Source of the DNA: Kiritimatiellia bacterium
GTDB taxonomy: Bacteria > Verrucomicrobiota > Kiritimatiellia > RFP12 > UBA1067
Direction: 5' to 3'
DNA: 32,685 bases
Assembly (NCBI GenBank): GCA_028686345.1
Contig: JAQUCE010000057.1
Span: 1 to 32,685, forward strand
Shown: in pieces, positions 8,233 through 16,280 of the stretch
Numbering within the stretch: the first letter of the stretch is position 1
How the letters are laid out: the number at the start of each line of letters is the position of its first letter
The notes under the pieces: generated by a model
The model's input: only the letters and a program-made list of their open reading frames with translations
Databases searched by the model: none
What the model was told of the DNA's origin: nothing
Translations under genes and position numbers: made by a program

Positions 8233-8261
8233 TTGCCAGCGGAGCTTCGATTGTTTATTAT
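8233..8261 (+). promoter_or_regulatory. Sigma-70-type promoter of the homoserine dehydrogenase-aspartate kinase genes
   Basis: TTGCCA (8233-8238) and TATTAT (8256-8261) are 17 bases apart, ending about 48 bases before the preferred start codon of homoserine dehydrogenase. An AGCGGA/TCCGCT pair (8238-8243 and 8263-8268) followed by six T residues overlaps it; it could be a weak terminator or attenuator or coincidence. No lysine or threonine leader is apparent. Confidence 0.5.
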
Positions 8262-8308
8262 ATCCGCTAATTTTTTGCGCAATGAAAAGTATGAAAGCAG
8301 GTAGATGG

Positions 8309-9613
8309 ATGAAGCAGATTGGCGTTGGAGTTTTAGGGTTTGGGACAGTAGGTGCCGGCGTGGCGGCCGGCTTGCTGAAAAACCGTGAGTTGATGGCTCA
8401 ACGGCTGGGGGTTGATGTTGTTCTGCGGGGGGTGGCTGATCTGGATATCGAGTCAGACCGTGGCATTGAAATTGATCCGGCCTTGCTGACAACCGATGCA
8501 AGCGCGCTGATTGCTAATCCTGAGATTCAGATTATTGTTGAGCTGATCGGCGGTACCGGTGTTGCCAAGAGTTTGGTGCTGGAGGCCTTTGCAGCTGGTA
8601 AATCTGTGGTAACCGCCAACAAAAAGCTGCTGGCCGAGTGCGGGGATGAGATCTTCGGTGCGGCTCAGCAGAGAGGCGTTGACATCTATTTCGGCGCCAG
8701 CGTGGGCGGCGGTATTCCGATTGTGCGGGTTCTGCGTGAAGGGCTCGCCGGCAATCAGATCACCAGTATGCACGGCATACTCAATGGAACCTGCAATTAT
8801 ATCCTGACCCGCATGGAGAACGAGGGCCTCTCCTTTGCAGAGGTGTTACGTGACGCGCAGGCTGCAGGTTACGCTGAATCTGAGCCGAGTTTGGATATCG
8901 ACGGCCATGATACAGCGCATAAAGCCGCGATTTTGGCCTCGATTGCATACGGCTTTCATGTTCCCATGGATCAGCTGCTGGTGGAGGGCATTCGCCACCT
9001 CTCCGGCAACGATGTGCGCTATGCCGCTGAGTTTGGGTATCGGATTAAGCTGCTGGCCGTGATCACCCGTAACAACGAGGAGGTTGAGGTGCGCGTGCAT
9101 CCGACGCTGGTGCCGCTCAAGCACATGCTGGCATCGGTGAACGATGTCTTCAATGCCGTAATGGTGAAGGGCGACCTGAGCGGCAACACCCTTTATTACG
9201 GGCGTGGCGCGGGGAGCGAGCCCACGGCCAGCACGGTGATCGGCGATATTGGTGATATTGCCAGAAACATTGCTGCAAATGGCGCTCGTTTTGAGCGCGG
9301 GATCAATGTGGCCAATGATGGCAGAGTGGTGATGCGCAGCCCCGGCTCGGTCAGCTCGCGCTATTACCTCCGCCTGATGGTTGCCGACAAGGCTGGTTCA
9401 CTGGGGATTATGACGAATATTCTGGGCCGCTACGGCGTGAGCATTCTGGGAGCAACGCAGAAAGCACATGGGTGTGATGATGTGCAGGAGGATTATGTGC
9501 CGGTTGTCATGTTGACGCATAAGGCCCGTGAGTCAGATGTCAACCAGGCTTTGAAAGAGATCTATGAGACGGGCGTGGTGTGTGAAATGCCGATTAAATT
9601 GCGGATCATGTAA
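8309..9613 (+). CDS. hom: Homoserine dehydrogenase
   Basis: It catalyses NAD(P)H-dependent reduction of aspartate semialdehyde to homoserine, the branch to threonine and methionine. With the start at 8309 the protein has 434 residues. It shows the nucleotide-binding G-F-G-T-V-G-A-G loop at the N-terminus, V-T-A-N-K-K-L-L, the catalytic-domain motifs G-A-S-V-G-G-G-I-P and G-T-C-N-Y-I-L, E-P-S-L-D-I-D-G-H-D, and a C-terminal ACT domain (Y-Y-L-R-L-M-V-A-D-K-A-G-S-L onward) typical of feedback-regulated enzymes. The start at 8309 is chosen because GCAGGT lies 6 bases ahead and homologues begin M-K-x-I-G-V-G; in-frame ATGs at 8282 and 8291 are alternatives. Aspartate kinase follows 49 bp downstream on the same strand. 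Confidence 0.96.
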   Translation: MKQIGVGVLGFGTVGAGVAAGLLKNRELMAQRLGVDVVLRGVADLDIESDRGIEIDPALLTTDASALIANPEIQIIVELIGGTGVAKSLVLEAFAAGKSVVTANKKLLAECGDEIFGAAQQRGVDIYFGASVGGGIPIVRVLREGLAGNQITSMHGILNGTCNYILTRMENEGLSFAEVLRDAQAAGYAESEPSLDIDGHDTAHKAAILASIAYGFHVPMDQLLVEGIRHLSGNDVRYAAEFGYRIKLLAVITRNNEEVEVRVHPTLVPLKHMLASVNDVFNAVMVKGDLSGNTLYYGRGAGSEPTASTVIGDIGDIARNIAANGARFERGINVANDGRVVMRSPGSVSSRYYLRLMVADKAGSLGIMTNILGRYGVSILGATQKAHGCDDVQEDYVPVVMLTHKARESDVNQALKEIYETGVVCEMPIKLRIM

Positions 9614-9662
9614 GTGACATTTCCGCTGAGATGATGAAATAAAAGAATGGAAGTTTTAAGCT

Positions 9663-11027
9663 ATGAAAGTTTGTAAGTTTGGTGGCTCATCCTTGGCCAA
9701 TGCCGAGCAGGTCTCTAAGATTGTTGATATTGTGCTCTCTGACAGCCAGCGGCGTATTGTAGTGGTCTCCGCCCCGGGTAAACGCGGGGATGATGATACC
9801 AAAGTAACTGATATGCTGATTGAGTGCGCGAACAGGGCATTTGTTGGTCGGGAGTATGGCGACATCTTGGCCGCGATCATTGAGCGTTACGCTGAAATCC
9901 AGCGTGATCTCAATCTGCCGGCTGGGATTATGGCCGAGATCGAGAAAGATCTGAGATTCAGGCTGGCTGGTGACAAGAGTCATAAAGGGAGCTTTCTGGA
10001 CTGTATGAAAGCAGCGGGCGAGGACAACAGCGCCAAGCTGGTGGCTCAGGCGTTTCAGAGTCGCGGCGTAAATGCGGTCTATGTTGATCCACGTGAAGCA
10101 GGGATGTTTTTAAACGATGATTTTGGCAACGCGCAGTTGCTGGATGAATCGTACCTCTATCTTTACCGGGTTTTGGCGCACCGTGATGACATAGTGATCT
10201 TTCCCGGCTTCTTTGGTTACACCCGGGATGGCAAGGTGGCCACTTTTCCGCGTGGCGGATCGGATATCACCGGTTCGATCCTGGCCGCTGCCGTAAAAGC
10301 GGATGTCTATGAAAACTTCACTGATGTGGATTCGGTTTATCCGGTGGACCCCCGTCTGGTGCCTGAGGTCAAATGCGGCATAGCGGCGATGACCTATCGT
10401 GAGATGCGTGAGCTCTCCTACTCCGGGTTTGGCATCTTTCATGACGAGGCGGTCATTCCCGCTGTCAAGGCCGGCATTCCCATCAATGTGCGTAATACCA
10501 ACCGCCCGGATGAGCCTGGAACGCTGATTATGCAAGCGCGGCGGGTTGATCCAGGGGCCGTGGTTGGCATTGCCTGCGCCGACGGTTTCTGCAGCCTGTA
10601 TGTTGACAAGTACATGATGAACCGTGAGATTGGCTTTGGCCGCCGCTTGCTTGAGATACTGGAGGACGAAGGTGTTTCATACGAGCATATGCCCTCCGGG
10701 ATTGACAACGTTTCGGTGGTGTTGCGGGAGAAGAACTTTGACCACGATTGCGAGGCGCGCGTGATCAAGCGCATCCGGGCCGAGATGTCCCCGGACGATG
10801 TGATGGTCCAGCGCGGCCACGCCATGGTGGTGGTGGTGGGCGAGGGGATGCACTGCACAGTTGGCCTGGCCTCGAAGGTTACCACCGCACTGGCGGAGGC
10901 TGGTGTTAACATTGAGATGATGAACCAGGGCTCCTCAGAGATCAGCATGGTTTTTGGTGTGAAGAGTGAGCAGCGGACTCAAGCTGTACAGTCACTGTAC
11001 CACGCCTTTTTTACAACGCAGCTCTGA
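9663..11027 (+). CDS. lysC: Aspartate kinase
   Basis: It phosphorylates aspartate, the committed step to lysine, methionine, threonine and diaminopimelate. The 454-residue protein has the kinase N-terminus V-C-K-F-G-G-S-S-L, the V-S-A-P-G-K-R loop, F-P-R-G-G-S-D-I-T-G and D-V-D-S-V-Y-P-V-D-P-R in the amino-acid kinase domain. Tandem ACT regulatory domains occupy about residues 310-454 (V-D-K-Y-M-M-N-R-E-I-G-F-G and V-V-G-E-G-M-H-C-T-V-G-L-A-S-K-V). It matches the form in which A-P-G-K-R replaces the more common pattern. It is encoded directly after homoserine dehydrogenase and is probably co-transcribed. The ACT domains imply feedback by lysine and/or threonine, but which cannot be read from sequence. 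Confidence 0.96.
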   Translation: MKVCKFGGSSLANAEQVSKIVDIVLSDSQRRIVVVSAPGKRGDDDTKVTDMLIECANRAFVGREYGDILAAIIERYAEIQRDLNLPAGIMAEIEKDLRFRLAGDKSHKGSFLDCMKAAGEDNSAKLVAQAFQSRGVNAVYVDPREAGMFLNDDFGNAQLLDESYLYLYRVLAHRDDIVIFPGFFGYTRDGKVATFPRGGSDITGSILAAAVKADVYENFTDVDSVYPVDPRLVPEVKCGIAAMTYREMRELSYSGFGIFHDEAVIPAVKAGIPINVRNTNRPDEPGTLIMQARRVDPGAVVGIACADGFCSLYVDKYMMNREIGFGRRLLEILEDEGVSYEHMPSGIDNVSVVLREKNFDHDCEARVIKRIRAEMSPDDVMVQRGHAMVVVVGEGMHCTVGLASKVTTALAEAGVNIEMMNQGSSEISMVFGVKSEQRTQAVQSLYHAFFTTQL

Positions 11028-11043
11028 TTTTCAATCGGGTATT

Positions 11044-11060
11044 TCCGGTTGGAAACCGGA
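11044..11060 (+). terminator. Short hairpin after aspartate kinase
   Basis: TCCGGTT-gga-AACCGGA, a perfect 7-bp stem 16 bases past the stop codon. There is no T tract behind it, so it may be an RNA-end stabiliser or a pause hairpin rather than a true Rho-independent terminator. Confidence 0.35.
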
Positions 11061-11090
11061 GCTGCTGAAGTTTGGCTGCGACTACGGTTT

Positions 11091-11158
11091 ACGATAGCGG
11101 CGACGATGATGGTTGACGAGCCCCGCATGATCCCAATCGTCCACCAACATCGTCGCAC
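11091..11158 (-). repeat. Dispersed repeat C, copy 1
   Basis: A 68-bp stretch built of CGATGATGG, GACGAGCCCCGCATGATCCC and CCAACATCGTCGCAC. Its reverse complement matches 15329-15397 with five substitutions and one indel. It contains an internal pairing possibility between CGACGATG and CATCGTCG at its two ends, giving a long stem-loop. Confidence 0.75.
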
Positions 11159-11195
11159 AGCATCGTCGGCCGATGTCGCTGGTCGAGCGGCCGAT

Positions 11196-11274
11196 GTCGC
11201 TGGTAGAGCGACTACTACACATGCATTGCACTGCGGAACGCAAGTGTTGTTGTTCGGTGTAGTAGTCGCGCCGA
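11196..11274 (+). repeat. Inverted pair of stem-loop B elements
   Basis: GTCGCTG-gta-GAGCGAC with TACTACAC (11196-11220) faces GTGTAGTAGTCGC (from 11257). A degenerate tandem copy, GTCGCTGGTCGAGCGGCC, lies just before. Same pair architecture as 8020/8093. Confidence 0.65.
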
Positions 11275-11308
11275 GTGCGGGCTTAATATCTTTGAGATGA
11301 GGTGAGCT

Positions 11309-12880
11309 ATGGACAAGGTCTTTATCTATGACACAACGCTGCGCGATGGCGCACAAGGTGAGGGTGTCTCTTTTTCTGATGCGGGTAAGGTGCGCCTGGC
11401 ATGCATCCTGGACGACTTGGGCGTGGATTATATTGAGGGCGGGTTTGCCGGCTCAAACCCGCGTGATCGCAAGTTTTTTAAAGATGTCAGCAGAGAGAAT
11501 CTGCGCCACGCGCGAGTTGTGGCCTTTGGCAGCACCCGCCGGAGTAACATGGATGTCAAAGATGACCCGCAGGTTAAAGGGCTGCTGGCCGCTGAGACCG
11601 AGTGGGTCACGATCTACGGAAAATCCTGGCTGCTGCATGTCACAGATGTGCTGCGCACGGACGCGGCTGGCAACCTGCGGATGATCGCCGACACAGTCGG
11701 ACACCTGCAGGCGCATGGGCGGCGGGTGATTTTTGACGCAGAGCATTTTTTTGACGGCTTCAAGAGCGACTCCGGCTATGCAATGCAGGCCCTCCAAGCG
11801 GCTGTCAATGAGGGAGCCTCGGCAGTGGTGCTCTGCGACACCAACGGCGGCACCCTGCCGCACGAGGCCTTTGACATTACATCCCTGGTTTGCAACCGCT
11901 TCCCCGGCTTGGAGGTTGGCATCCACACGCATAATGACAGCGGTCTGGCAGTTGCCGGCGCGCTCGAGGCGGTGCGGGCCGGTGCCCGCCATGTGCAAGG
12001 CACAATCAACGGTTATGGGGAGCGAACCGGCAACGCCAATCTGATTACGATTCTGCCCCTGCTGGAGCTGAAAATGGGTTTTAAGTGCGTTGGCAGAGAG
12101 CGCCTGAAGAATCTGTGTAAGGTTTCGGTGGTGGCCAATGATCTCACCAACCAGCGCAATGACCCGCGGCAGCCCTTTGTCGGTAAAGCCTCTTTCAGCC
12201 ACAAAGCCGGAGCGCATGTGAATGCGGTGCTGAAAAACGCCGTTACCTTTGAGCATATCCAGCCCGAGGCGGTTGGCAACCAAAGGCATATCCTGATCTC
12301 CGAGCTCTCCGGCGGTGCGAACGTCAAGATGAAGGCCGCGGAGCTGGGGGTTGATGTTACGAAAATCGGGAAAGAACAAATCCAAGCAGTTCTGGCGGCT
12401 GTGAAAGAAAAAGAGAACCAGGGCTACTCTTACGAATCCGCCGATGGCTCATTCAAGATTTTACTGCACAAGGCACTCAATCAGCACACGCCGTTTTTTG
12501 AGTTAGAGGGGTTTCGCTGTATTGTGGAGAAGCGCGGGCCGGATGCGCCCTGCCTCTCTGAGGCTACCATCAAGCTCAAAGTCAAAGGGGAGACCGCCCT
12601 GACTGTCGGCGAGGGCGATGGCCCGGTGGACGCGTTGAACCAAGCCTTGCGCAAAGCGTTGGTGCGCTTCTACCCTGAGATTGACGCAGTCATGCTCTGC
12701 GACTACCGAGTGCGGATTCTGGATCCCGAGCGGGCTACCAGCGCTGTCACCCGGGTGCTGATCGAGTCGGGCGACGGCGAGCGTGTTTGGGGAACAGTCG
12801 GTGTTTCCGAGAATATCATTGAAGCCTCGTGGCAGGCACTGCTGGACAGCGTTGAGGTGAAGCTGTATGAGTGCCAATGA
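11309..12880 (+). CDS. cimA: (R)-citramalate synthase
   Basis: It condenses pyruvate with acetyl-CoA to citramalate, the first step of threonine-independent isoleucine synthesis. The 523-residue length and sequence fit the long citramalate synthase type rather than isopropylmalate or homocitrate synthase. The TIM-barrel metal site is D-T-T-L-R-D-G (residues 8-14), with H-T-H-N-D-S-G and N-G-Y-G-E-R-T-G-N. The middle domain has F-S-H-K-A-G-A-H-V-N-A-V, and the C-terminal LeuA-type regulatory domain begins near H-T-P-F-F-E-L-E-G-F. Ribosome site AGGTGA lies close to the ATG. It follows the aspartate-kinase genes after a repeat-filled 280-bp gap, so co-transcription is uncertain. The leuBCD partners are not in the window. 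Confidence 0.95.
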   Translation: MDKVFIYDTTLRDGAQGEGVSFSDAGKVRLACILDDLGVDYIEGGFAGSNPRDRKFFKDVSRENLRHARVVAFGSTRRSNMDVKDDPQVKGLLAAETEWVTIYGKSWLLHVTDVLRTDAAGNLRMIADTVGHLQAHGRRVIFDAEHFFDGFKSDSGYAMQALQAAVNEGASAVVLCDTNGGTLPHEAFDITSLVCNRFPGLEVGIHTHNDSGLAVAGALEAVRAGARHVQGTINGYGERTGNANLITILPLLELKMGFKCVGRERLKNLCKVSVVANDLTNQRNDPRQPFVGKASFSHKAGAHVNAVLKNAVTFEHIQPEAVGNQRHILISELSGGANVKMKAAELGVDVTKIGKEQIQAVLAAVKEKENQGYSYESADGSFKILLHKALNQHTPFFELEGFRCIVEKRGPDAPCLSEATIKLKVKGETALTVGEGDGPVDALNQALRKALVRFYPEIDAVMLCDYRVRILDPERATSAVTRVLIESGDGERVWGTVGVSENIIEASWQALLDSVEVKLYECQ

Positions 12881-13129
12881 AATATGCCCATATTCACCAG
12901 CATCTCTCAGGGTGTTTATCTTTTTAGTCTGTAGGTGTTTAGGATTCTGCGAAAGCAGGATGAAGGCTGTTTTAAAGCAGGTTATTGAGATGAAATTTTA
13001 TCTATACCGGAGTGAATAAAACGGAGAATCGTGCACTTTGACTACAAAAGGTTGATAGTTGGTGGTTGTTCAAGACATCACTCTGGCGCTAATTTTGGAA
13101 TTTTATAAAGTGAGGCTACGTAAAAAATA

Positions 13130-14416
13130 ATGACAATGAAAAAATCAATTATGCCGCTTTGCGCGGCAGCAGCTATCTTAAGTGCATCACACCTTTGGGC
13201 TGCACCGGAGTATAAACAGCGGCCAGCGGTTAAGATTCAGCCGCGGGGCGGAATCGGCCATGTGATGAACAAGATCAACGCCGGGCAGGAGGTCGTGATT
13301 GCCTATCTGGGTGGATCAATTACCGCTGCCAATGGGTGGCGGCCAATGACAACCGCGTGGCTGAAGCAGAGGTATCCAGACGCGCAGTTCAAAGAGGTTA
13401 ACGCGGCGATCGGGGGCACGGGCAGCGATCTGGGTGTTTTCCGGGTTGGCCGCGATGCTCTGCAACATGATCCTGATCTGCTTTTTGTCGAGTTCGCGGT
13501 CAACGACGGGGGTGCGGCGCCTGATGCGATCTGGCGTCAGATGGAGGGCATCGTGCGACAAGCCTGGCATAAGAATCCGAAGACGGATGTTGTCTTTACC
13601 TACACGGTTGCCGATGGCATGACCAATGATCTCAGACGCGGAGTCTGTCCGCGCTCCAGCTCGGCCATGGAGATGCTGGCTGATCACTATCAAATCCCGT
13701 CCGTGAATTTCGGCGTGCCGGTGGTCGAGCTTCTAAGGCAGGATAAACTGATCTTCACTGCCAGCGAGCAGCCGGCGGACGGGAAAATCTGGTTTGCCGG
13801 CGACAGCTGCCATCCACGCAAAGAGGGCCATGAGATTTATCTGCATCTGCTGCAAGAGGCATGGGCGCTGATGGAGCAGAGTTTGCCGATGGATCACGCA
13901 ACGCAGCTGACGCGTTGTTTTGTTGAGGATCATTGGGCAGCTGCCAAAATGGTGCCGCTTGAGCAGAGCATGCTGAGCGGCAACTGGAGCAAGTTAGCGT
14001 CCGATGATCCGCGGCAGCGCTCTTTCGGCGATCGCATGGGGCAGATCTGGAGCGCTGATGCGCCAGGCAGTACATTGAAGTTTAAGTTTAAAGGCCAAGT
14101 TGCCAGGCTCTATGATCTGTTGGGTCCGGATGGCGGACAGGTGGTGATCACGGTTGACGGCAAGACCAGGGACAAGCCGGTTCCGCGTTTTGACAGCTAT
14201 TGCACCTATCATCGGATTGCCACGCTCCATTTGGTGGGGGGCAGCTCCGCGGATGAGGTGCATGAGGTGACAGTTGAGATCCACCCGGATCAGCCGGATC
14301 GCAAACCCGTTGCCTTCCGTCTGAAAGATCCGGCGCAAGAGCTGGCTGCCCCGAAATATCAGGGCACCCGTGTCTGGGCCAGCCAGCTGATGCTGCTTGG
14401 CGAGCTGGTCAGATAA
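13130..14416 (+). CDS. Exported SGNH/GDSL-family hydrolase
   Basis: The 428-residue protein has a signal peptide (residues 1-25, ending L-W-A|A). The SGNH blocks are in order: G-G-S-I-T with nucleophile Ser63, the G-G-T-G block (95-98), V-N-D (114-116; N115 oxyanion) and D-S-C-H-P (215-219; D215/H218 of the triad). These enzymes are esterases or acetylhydrolases, often acting on acylated polysaccharides. Residues 270-428 form an extra beta-rich module, possibly carbohydrate-binding. The track of two ATGs (13130, 13136) leaves the start slightly open; a GAGG lies about 15 bases ahead of the second. The exonuclease gene starts 26 bp downstream. The 12881-13129 gap shows no gene or clear promoter. 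Substrate is unknown. Confidence 0.85.
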   Translation: MTMKKSIMPLCAAAAILSASHLWAAPEYKQRPAVKIQPRGGIGHVMNKINAGQEVVIAYLGGSITAANGWRPMTTAWLKQRYPDAQFKEVNAAIGGTGSDLGVFRVGRDALQHDPDLLFVEFAVNDGGAAPDAIWRQMEGIVRQAWHKNPKTDVVFTYTVADGMTNDLRRGVCPRSSSAMEMLADHYQIPSVNFGVPVVELLRQDKLIFTASEQPADGKIWFAGDSCHPRKEGHEIYLHLLQEAWALMEQSLPMDHATQLTRCFVEDHWAAAKMVPLEQSMLSGNWSKLASDDPRQRSFGDRMGQIWSADAPGSTLKFKFKGQVARLYDLLGPDGGQVVITVDGKTRDKPVPRFDSYCTYHRIATLHLVGGSSADEVHEVTVEIHPDQPDRKPVAFRLKDPAQELAAPKYQGTRVWASQLMLLGELVR

Positions 14417-14442
14417 AAAAATACGCAAAAAATAAGGTTGCT

Positions 14443-14937
14443 ATGACATTTACTGCAATAGATTTTGAGACAGCCACTGGTTACCGCAACAGCGCCTGCG
14501 CCATTGGCTTGGTACGGGTGGAGAACGGTGAAATCATCGACACTTTCTGCTCTTTGATCCAGCCGCCCAACAACGAGTATTGGGGAGGAAACATCGGTGT
14601 CCACGGCATCAGGCCGGCGGATACCCGGGATGCCCCCACCTTTGCGGAGCTTTTTCCGCGTATGAATCAGTGGATTGAGGGTCGCAAGCTGGTGGCGCAC
14701 AATGCCTCGTTTGACCGAAGTGTGCTGTCCAAGACAATGGAGCACTACCTCCTTGACTACAACTCCCTGAAGATTCCGCAATGGGAGTGTACACTGAAAA
14801 TCTATCGTACTCTCGGGTTCCAGCCGTGCAAGTTAAGTGATTGCTGCCGGCGTTTGGATATTGAACTGAACCACCACGAGGCCCTCTCGGATGCGGTTGC
14901 CTGCGCGCATCTTTTTTTGAGAGCGCGGGGGTGTTAG
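14443..14937 (+). CDS. DnaQ-type DEDDh 3'-5' exonuclease
   Basis: A compact 164-residue nuclease domain with all five metal-binding/catalytic residues: D7 and E9 in I-D-F-E-T, D91 in H-N-A-S-F-D, and H145 with D150 in H-H-E-A-L-S-D. The G-V-H-G-I (52-56) strand is typical of the DNA polymerase III epsilon / RNase T-like branch. It contains nothing outside the exonuclease fold, so it may proofread, trim RNA or act in repair. It lies 26 bp after the SGNH hydrolase gene and may be transcribed with it, though no functional link is evident. Confidence 0.9.
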   Translation: MTFTAIDFETATGYRNSACAIGLVRVENGEIIDTFCSLIQPPNNEYWGGNIGVHGIRPADTRDAPTFAELFPRMNQWIEGRKLVAHNASFDRSVLSKTMEHYLLDYNSLKIPQWECTLKIYRTLGFQPCKLSDCCRRLDIELNHHEALSDAVACAHLFLRARGC

Positions 14938-14999
14938 TCGCTTCCAAAGAACAAGACAAATGTTTTGCTCCTTAAAAACATGTTGTCGTGGCCCAATCC

Positions 15000-15093
15000 T
15001 AAACCAGCGGAGCCGGAACCAAACTGAGCCTATGTGATATGCGAAATTATTTCTCTCTCATTGAACAATTGTGTGATATGCCCCGCTGGTTTA
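15000..15093. repeat. 94-bp inverted-repeat element with internal direct repeats
   Basis: TAAACCAGCGG (15000-15010) and CCGCTGGTTTA (15083-15093) are perfect 11-bp inverted ends. Inside, the word TGTGATATGC occurs twice (about 15033 and 15072). It could be a tiny transposon relic, a structured RNA or a protein-binding site. The rest of 14938-15202 shows nothing else. Confidence 0.6.
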
Positions 15094-15202
15094 GTCAACA
15101 ACGCTATGCGTTGCATAGAAAAGATGGCAGTTCTTTCTTTTGCAAACATGATAGGATTTAAGAAAAGAGGTACTAATCCTCGTCTCTTTCGGCCGTTTTT
15201 GA

Positions 15203-15312
15203 GCCTTTGACGAATAATCGCCCGGCAGACGCTAATTGCTTCTGAGAAGCAACCCTACAACCCGGGGCGCACCTTTCGCATGCCTGTTGCAGTATGCCGC
15301 TCGTAGAGCGGC
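15203..15312 (+). repeat. 110-bp dispersed repeat D, copy 1
   Basis: Direct repeat of 20496-20605, the same length with about nine substitutions. It contains the hairpin TTGCTTCTGAGAAGCAA and ends with the stem-loop B core GCCGCTC-gta-GAGCGGC (15296-15312). Confidence 0.85.
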
Positions 15313-15328
15313 ATCGGTTGACGATGAT

Positions 15329-15397
15329 GTGCGACGATGTTGACCGACGATTAGGATCATGCGGGGGCTCGTCAACCAGCATCGTCGCCGCTATCGT
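15329..15397 (+). repeat. Dispersed repeat C, copy 2
   Basis: Inverted relative to 11091-11158. It contains GATCATGCGGGGGCTCG and ends CATCGTCGCCGCTATCGT. It lies directly behind repeat D, and its stem-loop ends are compatible with those of copy 1. Confidence 0.75.
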
Positions 15398-15424
15398 CCA
15401 CCAAGCAAAGATCAGGTAACCATG

Positions 15425-16075
15425 TCAACCAATTGGTTGTGGTTCCTCCCGCATGGCCTCAATAATCTCGATCAGCTTCACGCCGAGGTCAACCTTGGAC
15501 ATCAACGGCAGGTGTTCCGGCTCTTTGTCGGGGTAGATAAGCGTGACGCGGTTGGTATCCATGCCAAAGCCGGCATCGCTTTGGGTGATGTCATTGGCCA
15601 CAATCATGTCGAGCCCTTTTTCGTTGAGCTTTCGCGTTGCTTCCAGGAAGATGTTATCGGTTTCAGCGGCAAATCCCACAAAGATCCGGTTGCCTTTTTC
15701 CGGTTGAACGGTTTTCAGGATATCCGGATTTTTTCTAAACTCAATCACAGCAGGCATAGTTGCTTTCTTGAGTTTGTGGTGGGTCATGATTCTGGGGCGA
15801 AAATCAGAGACAGCGGCGGTCATAATCAGCACCTCCTGCTCTGGCAGCTCCTGTTGAACAGCAGCGAGCATCTCGCGCGCGCTGTCAATATCAATCCGCT
15901 TGACATTGGGGGGGGTATCGAGAGTCACGGGACCAGAGATCAAAGTGACGCTGTGCCCTTTTTCCGCAGCCGCCTTGGCGATTGCGAAACCCATCTTTCC
16001 TGATGAGCGGTTGCTCAGGAATCGGATTGGGTCTAAGTACTCACGTGTTGGACCGGCAGTTATTAATATTTTCAT
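15425..16075 (-). CDS. coaB: Phosphopantothenate-cysteine ligase (stand-alone CoaB)
   Basis: This is the second half of the usual CoaBC/Dfp fusion in coenzyme A synthesis; it joins phosphopantothenate to cysteine using CTP. Motifs: I-L-I-T-A-G-P-T-R-E at the N-terminus, the nucleotide-loop residues L-S-N-R-S-S-G-K-M-G, A-A-V-S-D-F-R-P, K-K-A-x5-I-E-F and F-V-G-F-A-A-E-T. No CoaC decarboxylase domain (flavin) is attached and none is encoded in the window, so the decarboxylase must be elsewhere. The start at 16075 gives 216 residues beginning M-K-I-L-I-T-A-G-P as in homologues; a GTG at 16135 would add 20 unrelated residues. The gene diverges from the downstream MFS gene. Confidence 0.93.
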   Translation of the reverse strand: MKILITAGPTREYLDPIRFLSNRSSGKMGFAIAKAAAEKGHSVTLISGPVTLDTPPNVKRIDIDSAREMLAAVQQELPEQEVLIMTAAVSDFRPRIMTHHKLKKATMPAVIEFRKNPDILKTVQPEKGNRIFVGFAAETDNIFLEATRKLNEKGLDMIVANDITQSDAGFGMDTNRVTLIYPDKEPEHLPLMSKVDLGVKLIEIIEAMREEPQPIG

Positions 16076-16190
16076 AAATAAAACTATAGAAGGTTTGTGT
16101 TGACAAGTCAACCGGATACTTGAAATAATTAGCACCCTAGCAGGGGGGTGAATACATCGCTGACTTTTGTTGTTTGCTGGTGCTGTTTAT

Positions 16191-16220
16191 TTACCATTCC
16201 AATTGATTTTCTGCTATTTT
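16191..16220 (+). promoter_or_regulatory. Possible promoter of the MFS gene
   Basis: TTACCA and TATTTT are 18 bases apart, and an inverted pair AACCA/TGGTT follows (about 16223-16240). Both match the consensus only partly, so this is a candidate only. Confidence 0.25.
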
Positions 16221-16280
16221 ATTAACCAAAAGGGCTGGTTTGCAGTTGTTGCGATTGGCTAACACACAAGGAGTACGGAA

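Noticed and set aside
8238..8276. Rho-independent terminator before homoserine dehydrogenase
   Set aside because: The stem is only 6 bp with a 19-base loop, and the same bases form a good promoter; kept only as a remark.
11453..12385. 310-residue open frame antisense to cimA
   Set aside because: Fully covered by a confidently identified gene; low-likelihood composition and no start signal.
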